A stretch of DNA of 20,140 nucleotides from NCBI GenBank assembly GCA_035529175.1, contig DATKXG010000147.1, forward strand, positions 1-20,140, written 5' to 3'. The position numbers and the translations under genes were made by a program. Below are positions 13,096-20,140 of the stretch, piece after piece. Below the pieces are notes generated by a model. The model had not been told where the DNA came from, ran no database searches, and was given only the letters and a program-made list of their open reading frames with translations. Numbering within the stretch: position 1 is the first letter of the stretch; each line of letters starts with the position of its first letter. Source of the DNA: Sva-07 sp035529175 (GTDB taxonomy: Bacteria; Actinomycetota; Acidimicrobiia; Acidimicrobiales; Ilumatobacteraceae).

Positions 13096-16000
13096 CAGGA
13101 GCACCGCCTCATGCCCGAAGGCCATGCGAAGTTCGCCGACGGAGCGGTCCAGATCGACTCGGAACTCGTCGGCCAACTTGAGCACCTTGCCCTGGCCGAT
13201 GTCGACCATCACGACCGAATCACCAGGGTGTTCGCGCAGGATCCGCTTCAGCCGCTGGATCTTCAGCTCGTCGAGCGCCGCCGACGGCAACCGCAGCCTC
13301 AGCGGCGCTGCAGGGCCATCACTGAGCCCGGACAGCACCGTGACGGTCTGGCCGATCAGCCCGAACCGTGACTCGTCGCGCCGGTCGAGACGGCCCTTGA
13401 CGGCCACGATCAGGTCGTCTTCGAACTTGTGACCCTGCTCGGCCAGGGTGCGCGGGAAGATCGTCACCTCGATCGACGCGTCGAGGTCCTCCAGCAGGAA
13501 GACCGCCATCTGATCGCCCTTCTTGGTGAACTTGCGGGCCAGGTTGGTGATCACCCCGCCCACCACGACGTTCGCGCCGTCCTCCATGGTCTGGAGGTCG
13601 AGCACGGAGTGTTCGACCTTGCGGCGCAGCGCTGCCTCGACACCGAACAACGGGTGATCGGACACGTACAGCCCGAGCATCTCCTTTTCGTAGCGGAGCT
13701 GCTCGGTCTTGTCGAAGGCGAGATCGGGAATCTCGGTGCGTTCATCGAAACCGTCCCCCGACGCAGCGCCGGCGCCATCGCCGCCGCCGTCGCCATCGCC
13801 GTCCCAGTCGCCGAAGAGGCTCATCACGCCCTTCTCGCGCTCGCGGCGGCGCTTCACCGTGGTGTCGATGATGTGTTCGAACACCGTCAGCAGACCGCGC
13901 CGTGTGTGGCCCAGGTTGTCGAACGCGCCACCCTTGATCAGCGACTCGATCGTGCGCTTGTTGAGCACGGGCTCGGGCACGCGCTCGACGAAGTCGTGGA
14001 AGCTGGTGAACTGGCCGTTCTCCTCACGTTCGGCGATCAGGAGCTCGACGAGCGCCTCGCCGACGTTGCGGACCGCGGACAGCCCGAAAGTGACCGCTCC
14101 GGGGCTCCCGACCGCCAGGGTGATCCCGGGCGGGACTTCGTCGGGCGCGAGCGCGCCGAAGTTCGACATCGACCTGTTGACGTCGGGCGGCAGCACCTTG
14201 ATGCCCATCGACCGGCAGTCGCTCAGATACGTCGCTGCTTTGTCGAGGTTGTTCTTGACGCTGGTGAGCAGACAGGCGATGTACTCGACCGGATAGTGCG
14301 CCTTGAGGTAGGCGGTCTGGTAGGTGATGAGGCCGTAGCCGAAGGTGTGGCTCTTGTTGAACGCGTAGTCGGCGAACTTCTCGATGATGTCGAAGAGTTC
14401 CTTGCCGAGCGCCGGCTCGTAGCCCGTTCGCACGACACCCGACTCGAACGCATCGCGCTCCTTGGACATCAACTCACGGATCTTCTTGCCGCAGTTGTGG
14501 ACCAGGAAATCCTCGATGACCGCGTAGGGTCGGTCAGGGTTCGCCATGCGGAAGTCGAAGCACTCCGCGTCGCGGACGTACTCGATCGACACCACCGTGT
14601 CCCACAGCAGGTCGCCGGTACGAAGATCCTCGAGCCGCTCGGAGTACAGCAACCCGTCGAGCGTGTTGCGGTGCACCAGACGAGTCGTGAACAGCCCGCC
14701 GCTGTCGATCCCGAGCGACCGCTTCGATCGGCCGGTGACCGCACTGCGGCGCTCCAGTTCGGAACGCACGAACGCCGTCGGGATCCCGATGCTCGTTGCG
14801 CTCGATCCCTTGGTGTTGGCCCACTCGTGGAGCCATCGTCGAACCTTGGCGTACTTGACGGTGGTCAGATGCGGTTCGACCACCCGGGCAAACTCCTTGG
14901 CGTGGCCCTTGTCGGCGACCGACAACGTCCAGTGCCTACCGTGGCCCGGGACGTCTCGATGGTGCAGGTTCGACACGATGCCGAACCGGAGGAGCATTCG
15001 CTTGAGCGTCTGGCACACCTGCAGGCTCTTCGAACCGAAGTGGCATCCGGCCTCGTCCGCCCACCCGTCCGCGCAGAAGTACAGACCGAGGAACCGCTCG
15101 ACCTTGTCGCGAGGCGCATTGACGATGCGATCGGAGATGACCTTGTCGCCGGCGGTGCCGAAGCCACCGATCAACGGACCCAACGAACGGAGTTCGTTGC
15201 GAGACAGACGGAGCCTCGTGACCGACCCGATCGTTTCGGTGCGGTGATGCTCACATCCGAAATGGTCGGCGTACGCCTGCCGAAACGTGTCGAGCAGCTC
15301 CCAGTCGGTGTTGCAGAAGTGGCCGGCGTTGCCGAGGCGGGAGTCGGGATCCGGCGTGTAGCCCTCCGAGATCAGCAGCGAAGCGAGCTCGACCTCGTGC
15401 CATGCCAACTTGGCACCGCCGTTGGTGATCGTCCGACCGGCGACGCCGATCAGGTCACCGGGCAGGATGTTGCGCAGCTCGACCCACCGGTCGTCGATCA
15501 GAAATGGATGTTCGCCAGTCGCTTCGATCGTGTGACCCGTCCGCGTCGTGATCCGGTACACGGGCTTGACGCCGACCGACCAGACGTCCTCCACCGCCTC
15601 ATACCGCGAGTTCGACGAGTCGGTGTCGATGGTCTGAACACGCCGATCGCTCATCGACATCAGCTTTTCGATCGGCACGTATCCGCGCGACTTGGTGAGG
15701 ATCCGTGACCCGGCGGGCAGGCAGGCCTTACGAAGGTTGTCCGCTTCGGCGAGCGAGTAGCCCGCGAACTTCTGCGCGACGCGCATCACGCTCTCCTGAT
15801 AGATCATCAGGCCGTAGGTGTCGCCGAGCACCTCCTCGGCGTCCTCGTGGAAGTACTCGACCGGTTTGCGCTCGTTCTTGCGGTCCGCGTAGTCGTAGTG
15901 CATGTTGACGCTCATCGGCCCGGGCCGGTACAGCGCCAACACAGCGGACACGTCCTCGAAGCTGTTCGGCGCCATCGCCTTGAGCAACTGACGCATCGGC

Positions 16001-17919
16001 GGCGACTCCAACTGGAACACCCCGATCGTGTCGCCTCTCGACAGCAGGTCGAAGGTCGCCTGGTCCTCGAGCGAGATCTCCTCGACCACGAAGCTCGGAT
16101 CGCGCTGCGCTCGGATCATCGCCTCGGCGTCGGTGATCACGTCGAGGTTGCGCAGCCCCAGGAAGTCCATCTTCAACAGGCCGAGGTCCTCGACGCCGTG
16201 CATTTCGTACTGGGTGACGACCGGCGCATCGGCAGGGTCCTGACCCGACTCGGGCTTGCGCTGGATCGGGACGTAGTCGGTGACCGGATCCTTGGTGATC
16301 ACCACGGCAGCGGCGTGGATGCCGTCGGAACGCTTCAGCCCTTCGAGACCGCGGGCGACGTCGATCACCCGCTTGAGGTCCGGATCGGTGTCGTACATCG
16401 CCCGAAGATCCCCAGCAGCCTTGTAGCCGTCGGCGTACTTCGGGTGCTGCTCGAAGCAGTACTTGAGCGGCGTGTCGCGCCCCATCACCATCGGCGGCAT
16501 CGCCTTGGCGAGCTTGTCGCCGACGCCGTAGGGATACCCGAGCACCCGTGCGGCGTCGCGAACGGCGTTGCGGGCCTTGATCGTGCCGAACGTGATGATC
16601 TGTGCGACGTGGTCGCGGCCGTAGCGCTCGGCGGCGTAGCGGATCATCTCGTCGCGGTAGCGCGAGTCGAAGTCCATGTCGATGTCGGGCATCGAGACGC
16701 GACTCGGGTTGAGGAACCGCTCGAACAGCAGGTCGTACTTGATCGGGTCGAGGTCGGTGATCCACAGGCAGTACGCCACCGCGCAACCTGCGGCTGACCC
16801 TCGTCCGGGGCCGACCCGGATGCCGGCATCGCGGGCGTGCTTGATCAGGTCCCACGTGATCAGGAAGTACGACGCGAACCCCATGTCGTTGATGACCTTG
16901 AGTTCGTAGCTGAGCCGCTCGACCGCATCGTTGGGGAGCTGATCGCCCCAGCGCTTCTTGGCCCCTTCCCACGTGAGGCGCTCGAGGTACGACGCGTCGT
17001 CGAATCCCTCCGGGACCGGGAAGTTGGGCAGCAGCGGCTTGCCGAACTCGATCTGCAGGTCCGCACGCTCCGCGATCCACAGCGTGTTGTCGCACGCCGA
17101 GGGCACCTCCCGGAAGAGGTAGCGCATCTCTGCCGCAGTCTTCAGGTAGTGCTCACTGCCTTCGAACTTGAAGCGCTTCGCGTCCGACAGCAGCGCACCG
17201 GTCTGCACACAGAGCAGCGCGTCGTGGGCCTCGTGGTCCTCCTGGTGCGTGTAGTGGCTGTCGTTGGTGGCCAGCAACGGCGCGCCGATCTTCTTCGCGA
17301 TCTCGATCAGCTTCGGGTTGGTTTCGCGCTGTGCCTGCAGGCCGTGGTCCTGCAGCTCGACGAAGAGGTTGTCGCGTCCGAAGATGTCCTGCAATCGAGC
17401 GGCCTTCTCGACGGCGCCCTTCTCGTCGCCGTTCAACAGCGACTGCAGCACGTGCCCGCCGAGGCAGCCGGTGGTGGCGATCAGTCCGTCGGAGTACTTG
17501 TCGAGCAGCTCCCAGTCCATCCGGGGCTTGTAGTAGTAGCCCTCCATGAACGCCAGGCTCGACAGCTGGATCAGGTTCTTGTAGCCGACCTGGTTCTCGG
17601 CCAGCAACGTCAGGTGGTAGTAGAGCTTCTTGCCACCCTCGGTGTCGCCACCGGAATCGTCGACCCGGCCGCGCCGCGTGGGACGCTCGCTGCGGTGGTC
17701 GTGGGCCATGTAGGCCTCGGTGCCGATGATCGGCTTGATGCCCTGCTTGTTGCACTCCTTGTAGAAATCCAACGTTCCGTACATGTTGCCGTGATCGGTC
17801 ATCCCGATCGCGGGCATCCCGTCGGCGACCGCCTTGGCCACCATCTCGTCCAGCCGCGCCGCCCCATCGAGCATCGAGAACTCGGTGTGGACGTGGAGGT
17901 GGGTGAAGGAATCGGACAC
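13093..17919 (-). CDS. dnaE1: DNA polymerase III alpha subunit with an in-frame intein
   Basis: This 1608-residue precursor would give a 1198-residue polymerase after removal of the 410-residue intein (733-1142). The PHP domain (1 to about 280) keeps its metal-ligand set: H9 and H11 in HLHVH, D18, H43 in TDHGN, E68, H102, C152, D220 and H222, so a proofreading exonuclease is plausible. The polymerase palm has PDIDMDF (catalytic D412, D414) and GLLKMDFLGLR. The region after the intein includes YAFNKSHTFGYGLITYQTAYLKAHYP and an OB-fold (VVVGGVITNLARKFTKKGDQMAVF). SLF (1367-1369) resembles a beta-clamp motif and is followed by an Asp/Gly-rich linker (1370-1390). Start GTG 17919 gives the family N-terminus. 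bpa lies 87 nt upstream. Confidence 0.96.
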   Translation of the reverse strand: MSDSFTHLHVHTEFSMLDGAARLDEMVAKAVADGMPAIGMTDHGNMYGTLDFYKECNKQGIKPIIGTEAYMAHDHRSERPTRRGRVDDSGGDTEGGKKLYYHLTLLAENQVGYKNLIQLSSLAFMEGYYYKPRMDWELLDKYSDGLIATTGCLGGHVLQSLLNGDEKGAVEKAARLQDIFGRDNLFVELQDHGLQAQRETNPKLIEIAKKIGAPLLATNDSHYTHQEDHEAHDALLCVQTGALLSDAKRFKFEGSEHYLKTAAEMRYLFREVPSACDNTLWIAERADLQIEFGKPLLPNFPVPEGFDDASYLERLTWEGAKKRWGDQLPNDAVERLSYELKVINDMGFASYFLITWDLIKHARDAGIRVGPGRGSAAGCAVAYCLWITDLDPIKYDLLFERFLNPSRVSMPDIDMDFDSRYRDEMIRYAAERYGRDHVAQIITFGTIKARNAVRDAARVLGYPYGVGDKLAKAMPPMVMGRDTPLKYCFEQHPKYADGYKAAGDLRAMYDTDPDLKRVIDVARGLEGLKRSDGIHAAAVVITKDPVTDYVPIQRKPESGQDPADAPVVTQYEMHGVEDLGLLKMDFLGLRNLDVITDAEAMIRAQRDPSFVVEEISLEDQATFDLLSRGDTIGVFQLESPPMRQLLKAMAPNSFEDVSAVLALYRPGPMSVNMHYDYADRKNERKPVEYFHEDAEEVLGDTYGLMIYQESVMRVAQKFAGYSLAEADNLRKACLPAGSRILTKSRGYVPIEKLMSMSDRRVQTIDTDSSNSRYEAVEDVWSVGVKPVYRITTRTGHTIEATGEHPFLIDDRWVELRNILPGDLIGVAGRTITNGGAKLAWHEVELASLLISEGYTPDPDSRLGNAGHFCNTDWELLDTFRQAYADHFGCEHHRTETIGSVTRLRLSRNELRSLGPLIGGFGTAGDKVISDRIVNAPRDKVERFLGLYFCADGWADEAGCHFGSKSLQVCQTLKRMLLRFGIVSNLHHRDVPGHGRHWTLSVADKGHAKEFARVVEPHLTTVKYAKVRRWLHEWANTKGSSATSIGIPTAFVRSELERRSAVTGRSKRSLGIDSGGLFTTRLVHRNTLDGLLYSERLEDLRTGDLLWDTVVSIEYVRDAECFDFRMANPDRPYAVIEDFLVHNCGKKIRELMSKERDAFESGVVRTGYEPALGKELFDIIEKFADYAFNKSHTFGYGLITYQTAYLKAHYPVEYIACLLTSVKNNLDKAATYLSDCRSMGIKVLPPDVNRSMSNFGALAPDEVPPGITLAVGSPGAVTFGLSAVRNVGEALVELLIAEREENGQFTSFHDFVERVPEPVLNKRTIESLIKGGAFDNLGHTRRGLLTVFEHIIDTTVKRRREREKGVMSLFGDWDGDGDGGGDGAGAASGDGFDERTEIPDLAFDKTEQLRYEKEMLGLYVSDHPLFGVEAALRRKVEHSVLDLQTMEDGANVVVGGVITNLARKFTKKGDQMAVFLLEDLDASIEVTIFPRTLAEQGHKFEDDLIVAVKGRLDRRDESRFGLIGQTVTVLSGLSDGPAAPLRLRLPSAALDELKIQRLKRILREHPGDSVVMVDIGQGKVLKLADEFRVDLDRSVGELRMAFGHEAVLL
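14494..15723 (-). other. DnaE intein with LAGLIDADG homing endonuclease
   Basis: This 410-residue insert interrupts the extein sequence NLRKA/CGKKIREL. Residue 1 is Cys (CLPAGSRILT, block A), block B holds T69 and H72 in EATGEHPFLI, and the C-terminus is AVIEDFLVHN with the penultimate His and terminal Asn, followed by Cys as the +1 residue. This is a complete class 1 splicing set. A homing endonuclease domain lies between: two LAGLIDADG-like motifs, ELASLLISEGY (112-122, acidic E120) and FLGLYFCADGW (211-221, acidic D219). Both acidic residues are kept, so the nuclease may be active. The block-F-like segment is VVSIEYVRDAECFDF (377-391). The frame is unbroken. Confidence 0.95.
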
Positions 17920-17957
17920 GGATCTCGTTCTCGAATTACTCGGATGTTGTTTCGGCG

Positions 17958-17963
17958 ACGTTA
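17958..17963 (-). promoter_or_regulatory. Possible -10 TAACGT for dnaE
   Basis: On the minus strand TAACGT, the same hexamer as at the Rrf2 gene, lies 38 nt upstream of the dnaE GTG and would give a leader of about 30 nt. GAGA-type purines near 17925-17930 could act as a weak ribosome site. Read-through from bpa is equally possible. Confidence 0.25.
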
Positions 17964-18006
17964 GCGCGATCGGTGCGGGTCCCGCTCACGGGTCCTGTCG
18001 GAACGG

Positions 18007-18534
18007 CTACAGGTAGGTCCCGGGGCGATCTGGGCCTGATTCCTGGGGGTGTTGCTGGGGCATCTGGGGGCCGCCGGGGAGCTGGCGCATCTCCTGGAGT
18101 TGACGTTGCGCGGCGAACTGCTGGGCCATCAGCGTGGCCTGGATGCCATGGAACAGACCCTCGAGCCAGCCGACGAGCTGCGCCTTCGCGATTCGCAGCT
18201 CGGACTCGCTCGGGATCTCCCCCTCGTCGAACGGCAGCGCGAGCGAGGCCAGTTCCTCGCGAAGATCCGGAGACAACGCCCCGGACAGTTCCGCGACCGA
18301 ACGGTCGTAGATCTCGGCGAGACGCTCTCGCGAGGCTTCGTCAAGCGGTGCGGCGCGCACCTCTTCGAGCAGTTGCTTGACCATCGAGCCGATCCGCATC
18401 ACCTTGGCCGGCGACGTGATCGACTCCTCGTCCGGCTGCTCGTCACCATCGCCGCCGTCGGCGCCGTCGGGGCTCACCGGCACCGCTCCCTCGGTGATCT
18501 CGTCGGGATGCAACGACTCGTGCGTGTCGGACAT
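18007..18534 (-). CDS. bpa: Bacterial proteasome activator (Bpa/PafE)
   Basis: This 175-residue protein strongly resembles mycobacterial Rv3780. In mycobacteria Bpa forms a 12-subunit ring that docks on the 20S proteasome without ATP and opens its gate for unfolded proteins. An acidic disordered N-terminus (1-40) precedes AKVMRIGSMVKQLLEEVRAAPLDEAS (43-68) and ELRIAKAQLVGWLEGLFHGIQ (116-136), the helical core. The C-terminus is a Gln/Pro-rich tail ending in GTYL, the counterpart of the gate-opening GQYL motif, with Tyr penultimate. ATG 18534 has AAAGGA 3 nt upstream. The gene follows the phosphatase-family gene by 20 nt and precedes dnaE by 87 nt. Its presence predicts a 20S proteasome in this organism. 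Confidence 0.93.
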   Translation of the reverse strand: MSDTHESLHPDEITEGAVPVSPDGADGGDGDEQPDEESITSPAKVMRIGSMVKQLLEEVRAAPLDEASRERLAEIYDRSVAELSGALSPDLREELASLALPFDEGEIPSESELRIAKAQLVGWLEGLFHGIQATLMAQQFAAQRQLQEMRQLPGGPQMPQQHPQESGPDRPGTYL

Positions 18535-18554
18535 GCTTCCTTTCTACCGAGCGC

Positions 18555-19679
18555 TCAGGCCAGCGACCCGACGAGGGGGACATTCACTTCGGCCGACGTC
18601 AACGAACCGTGCCGGCAGATCAACTCGAACGGGCCGGAGTCGTCAGGATCGTGGAAGCTCACCGGTTCATGCGCCACCAGTGCCACATCGCCGAGGCGCG
18701 ACCGGACGGCAGGTGCCATCGCCGGGCCGAACCACCGCTCGTCGAGGGTCTGCTCCTTGGTGACCACCCAGGCGAGATGACCGACCTCGTCGCGTGCCGC
18801 AGCCGCCACGTCGTCGACAGACCCCTTCGCGGTGTGCAGCCAACGGAATCTTCCCTCACCCGATTGGAGGGTGACCGACGCGAGCAGCTCCGACGATGGC
18901 ACCACCAGCCGGTCGCCGACGTGCACCTGTCCGTGATCTGCGGTCACGAGCACCGCCGTGCCCGACGGCAACGTCTCCAACAGGTCACCGACGAGTCGGT
19001 CCGCCGCCCGCAGCTCTGCGTCGTAGAACGGGCCGAAGCCGCGTTCGTGGGCGATCTTGTCGATGCCCCCGTAGTAGCAGTACACGAACCGCTCTCCGGC
19101 CTCGACCTCGGCGCGCGCCTGTACCGCGATCGACGACGCCGCTCGCCAGCCGACGGGATCGCCCCCGCGCAGGTGCGCCTCGGAGAACGCCGACGTCTGC
19201 AACTCGGCGACGCTGACGACGGGCACGGTCTGCCCGAGGAACGGCTCGAACGGCTGGACCTCACGAGGCGGGTGCGAGCGCCGCACCGCCTGGTCGCCGA
19301 CGGCCCACCGCAGCACGTTCATCACCTCACCACCGACGACGATCCGGTACCCGATCAGACCGTGCTCGGCGGGCGTCAATCCCGTCGTGATCGACGTCAA
19401 CGCCGTCGCGGTCGTCGTCGGCGCGACCGTGTGGATCGGGCCACCGGCCATCGACGCCACCGTCGGCATCAGGTCCCGGTGCTCCTGCAGTTGGTCCCAC
19501 CCGAGGCCGTCGAGCACCAACACGACGACCGCTCGGGCTGACGCAACCGGGTCGGGCATCCACGCCGGGAGGCCATGCGACCACGATGCCGGACCGAGCA
19601 GCGACGGGATGATGCCGCGAACGTTCGCCCCGCCGTAGTCCGGAATGATCGGGCCGTCCGCCGCGACGCTCGTGGTCAC
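18555..19679 (-). CDS. Alkaline-phosphatase-superfamily phosphodiesterase/pyrophosphatase-like protein
   Basis: This protein of about 374 residues has the type I phosphodiesterase/nucleotide pyrophosphatase fold. Metal and catalytic residues are visible in order: D57 in VLVLDGLGWD, the threonine cluster APTTTATALTS (about 87-96) with a nucleophile Thr, GLTPAEHGLIGY (100-111), D207 and H211 in GGIDKIAH, D248 and H249 in TADHG, and H357 in RHGSLTSAE. It would hydrolyse a phosphodiester or phosphomonoester; the substrate is unknown. The start is uncertain. GTG 19679 gives a short N-terminus before the conserved IIPDYGG; ATG 19763 would add 28 Trp-rich residues and overlap the divergent Rrf2 promoter. 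No signal peptide is seen. It leads the minus-strand run towards bpa and dnaE. Confidence 0.87.
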   Translation of the reverse strand: MTTSVAADGPIIPDYGGANVRGIIPSLLGPASWSHGLPAWMPDPVASARAVVVLVLDGLGWDQLQEHRDLMPTVASMAGGPIHTVAPTTTATALTSITTGLTPAEHGLIGYRIVVGGEVMNVLRWAVGDQAVRRSHPPREVQPFEPFLGQTVPVVSVAELQTSAFSEAHLRGGDPVGWRAASSIAVQARAEVEAGERFVYCYYGGIDKIAHERGFGPFYDAELRAADRLVGDLLETLPSGTAVLVTADHGQVHVGDRLVVPSSELLASVTLQSGEGRFRWLHTAKGSVDDVAAAARDEVGHLAWVVTKEQTLDERWFGPAMAPAVRSRLGDVALVAHEPVSFHDPDDSGPFELICRHGSLTSAEVNVPLVGSLA

Positions 19680-19754
19680 CAGGGCAGTCCACCACGTTCG
19701 ACGACTTTGCGACAACCACAACGCCCAGAAACCGAGCTGCGCGGGCGGACTGAG

Positions 19755-19760
19755 TAACGT
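19755..19760 (+). promoter_or_regulatory. -10 element TAACGT of leaderless Rrf2 gene
   Basis: TAACGT is followed by 6 nt and then GTG 19767, the leaderless arrangement; no ribosome site is present. It falls in the gap between divergent genes if the phosphatase-family gene starts at 19679, which supports that start. Confidence 0.5.
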
Positions 19761-19766
19761 CATCGT

Positions 19767-20140
19767 GTGCGCATCTCGACCCGCGGTGACTACGCCTGCC
19801 GTGCCCTGCTGTCGTTGGCACTGCACGCCGACGAGCAGGGACCCACCTCCGTGCGTGACATCGCCGACCGCACCGCGCTCCCCCAGCCCTACCTGGAACA
19901 GATCCTGCTCGCTCTCAAGGGCGCCGGCCTCGTCAAGTCGAAGCGGGGCGTTGGCGGCGGGTACATCCTCGCCCGTGAACCCGCCGACATCAGACTGTCC
20001 GAGATCGTCTCGGCCGTCGACGGCCCCATCACCCTCGGCGACTTCGGCCAACCGCACCAGGACGGCGCCTGCGACCACGAAGGCCAATGCGTCCTGCTCG
20101 GCATCTGGAATCAGGCCGGCGACCACATGCGCACCTACCT
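19767..20140 (+). CDS. Rrf2-family transcriptional regulator, 3' end outside window
   Basis: The first 124 residues of an Rrf2 regulator are visible: RISTRGDYACRALLSLALH at the N-terminus, a winged helix with PQPYLEQILLALKGAGLVKSKRG (39-61; split here by the recognition helix), then GVGGGYILAREPADIRLSEIVSAVDGP (61-87). Family members sense iron-sulfur status, nitric oxide or cysteine and repress nearby genes. Two cysteines, C102 and C108, align with the second and third cluster cysteines of IscR, but the position of the first (96) is Pro and the IscR His ligand is Leu (111). The ligand is therefore uncertain. GTG 19767 gives the exact family N-terminus. The C-terminus is cut off by the window edge. 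It is divergent from the phosphatase-family gene and may autoregulate. Confidence 0.9.
   Translation, partial: MRISTRGDYACRALLSLALHADEQGPTSVRDIADRTALPQPYLEQILLALKGAGLVKSKRGVGGGYILAREPADIRLSEIVSAVDGPITLGDFGQPHQDGACDHEGQCVLLGIWNQAGDHMRTY

Noticed and set aside
13429..15708. 759-codon plus-strand open frame opposite dnaE
   Set aside because: It is antisense to conserved polymerase and intein motifs. Its protein is an Arg/Val/Glu/His-rich low-pattern sequence typical of the frame opposite a high-GC gene.
19680..19763. 28-residue extension of the phosphatase-family gene from ATG 19763
   Set aside because: The sequence is Trp/Ser-rich, unlike the family N-terminus, and it would overlap the Rrf2 -10. 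It is kept only as an alternative start.
1..20140. CRISPR array, tRNA or rRNA gene, insertion sequence or prophage
   Set aside because: No regularly spaced identical repeats, cloverleaf, transposase or phage-like gene was seen. Apart from the intein, the window looks like core chromosome.

Overview
The window is high-GC DNA from an actinobacterium. It combines the last mycothiol enzyme (MshC), an InhA-type enoyl reductase, a Bpa/PafE-like proteasome activator, an apparent F420:NADP oxidoreductase and the block thrS - HIT - pgsA - patA known from mycobacteria. My inference is a deep-branching lineage such as Acidimicrobiia, but no rRNA gene is present to confirm this. Almost every base is coding, and no intergenic gap exceeds 300 bases.

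Layout. Positions 1-1205 (+) hold the 3' end of an unidentified gene, a lipoprotein and a cupredoxin-type lipoprotein. Positions 1238-5901 (-) hold a tight run read as thrS, HIT phosphorylase, small membrane protein, phosphatidylinositol-phosphate synthase and PatA-like acyltransferase, with gaps of 2-11 nt. Positions 5959-6747 (-) encode a PlsC-type acyltransferase. The 265-bp gap upstream of it carries a G-quadruplex motif and two tandem inverted-repeat elements. Positions 7013-8811 (-) are an overlapping npdG-like/mshC pair, divergent from fabI (8890-9657, +). A third inverted repeat separates fabI from a DUF255/YyaL-type thioredoxin-fold gene (9745-11808, +), which overlaps a convergent nitroreductase gene. 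From 19679 leftwards (-) lie an alkaline-phosphatase-superfamily gene, bpa, an intein-containing dnaE, an unknown gene and the nitroreductase. A divergent Rrf2 regulator (+) runs off the right edge.

Functional themes. These are phospholipid and cell-envelope synthesis (PgsA, PatA, PlsC, FabI), redox and thiol metabolism (MshC, NpdG-like, nitroreductase, thioredoxin-fold protein, Rrf2), replication (DnaE1) and protein quality control (Bpa).

The most noteworthy signals are: three arm-loop-arm DNA elements, all with exactly 25 nt between arms; a 410-residue LAGLIDADG intein in DnaE; bpa directly upstream of dnaE; and a repeated leaderless start arrangement (TANNNT, 6-7 nt, start codon) at six genes, which fixes several start codons.
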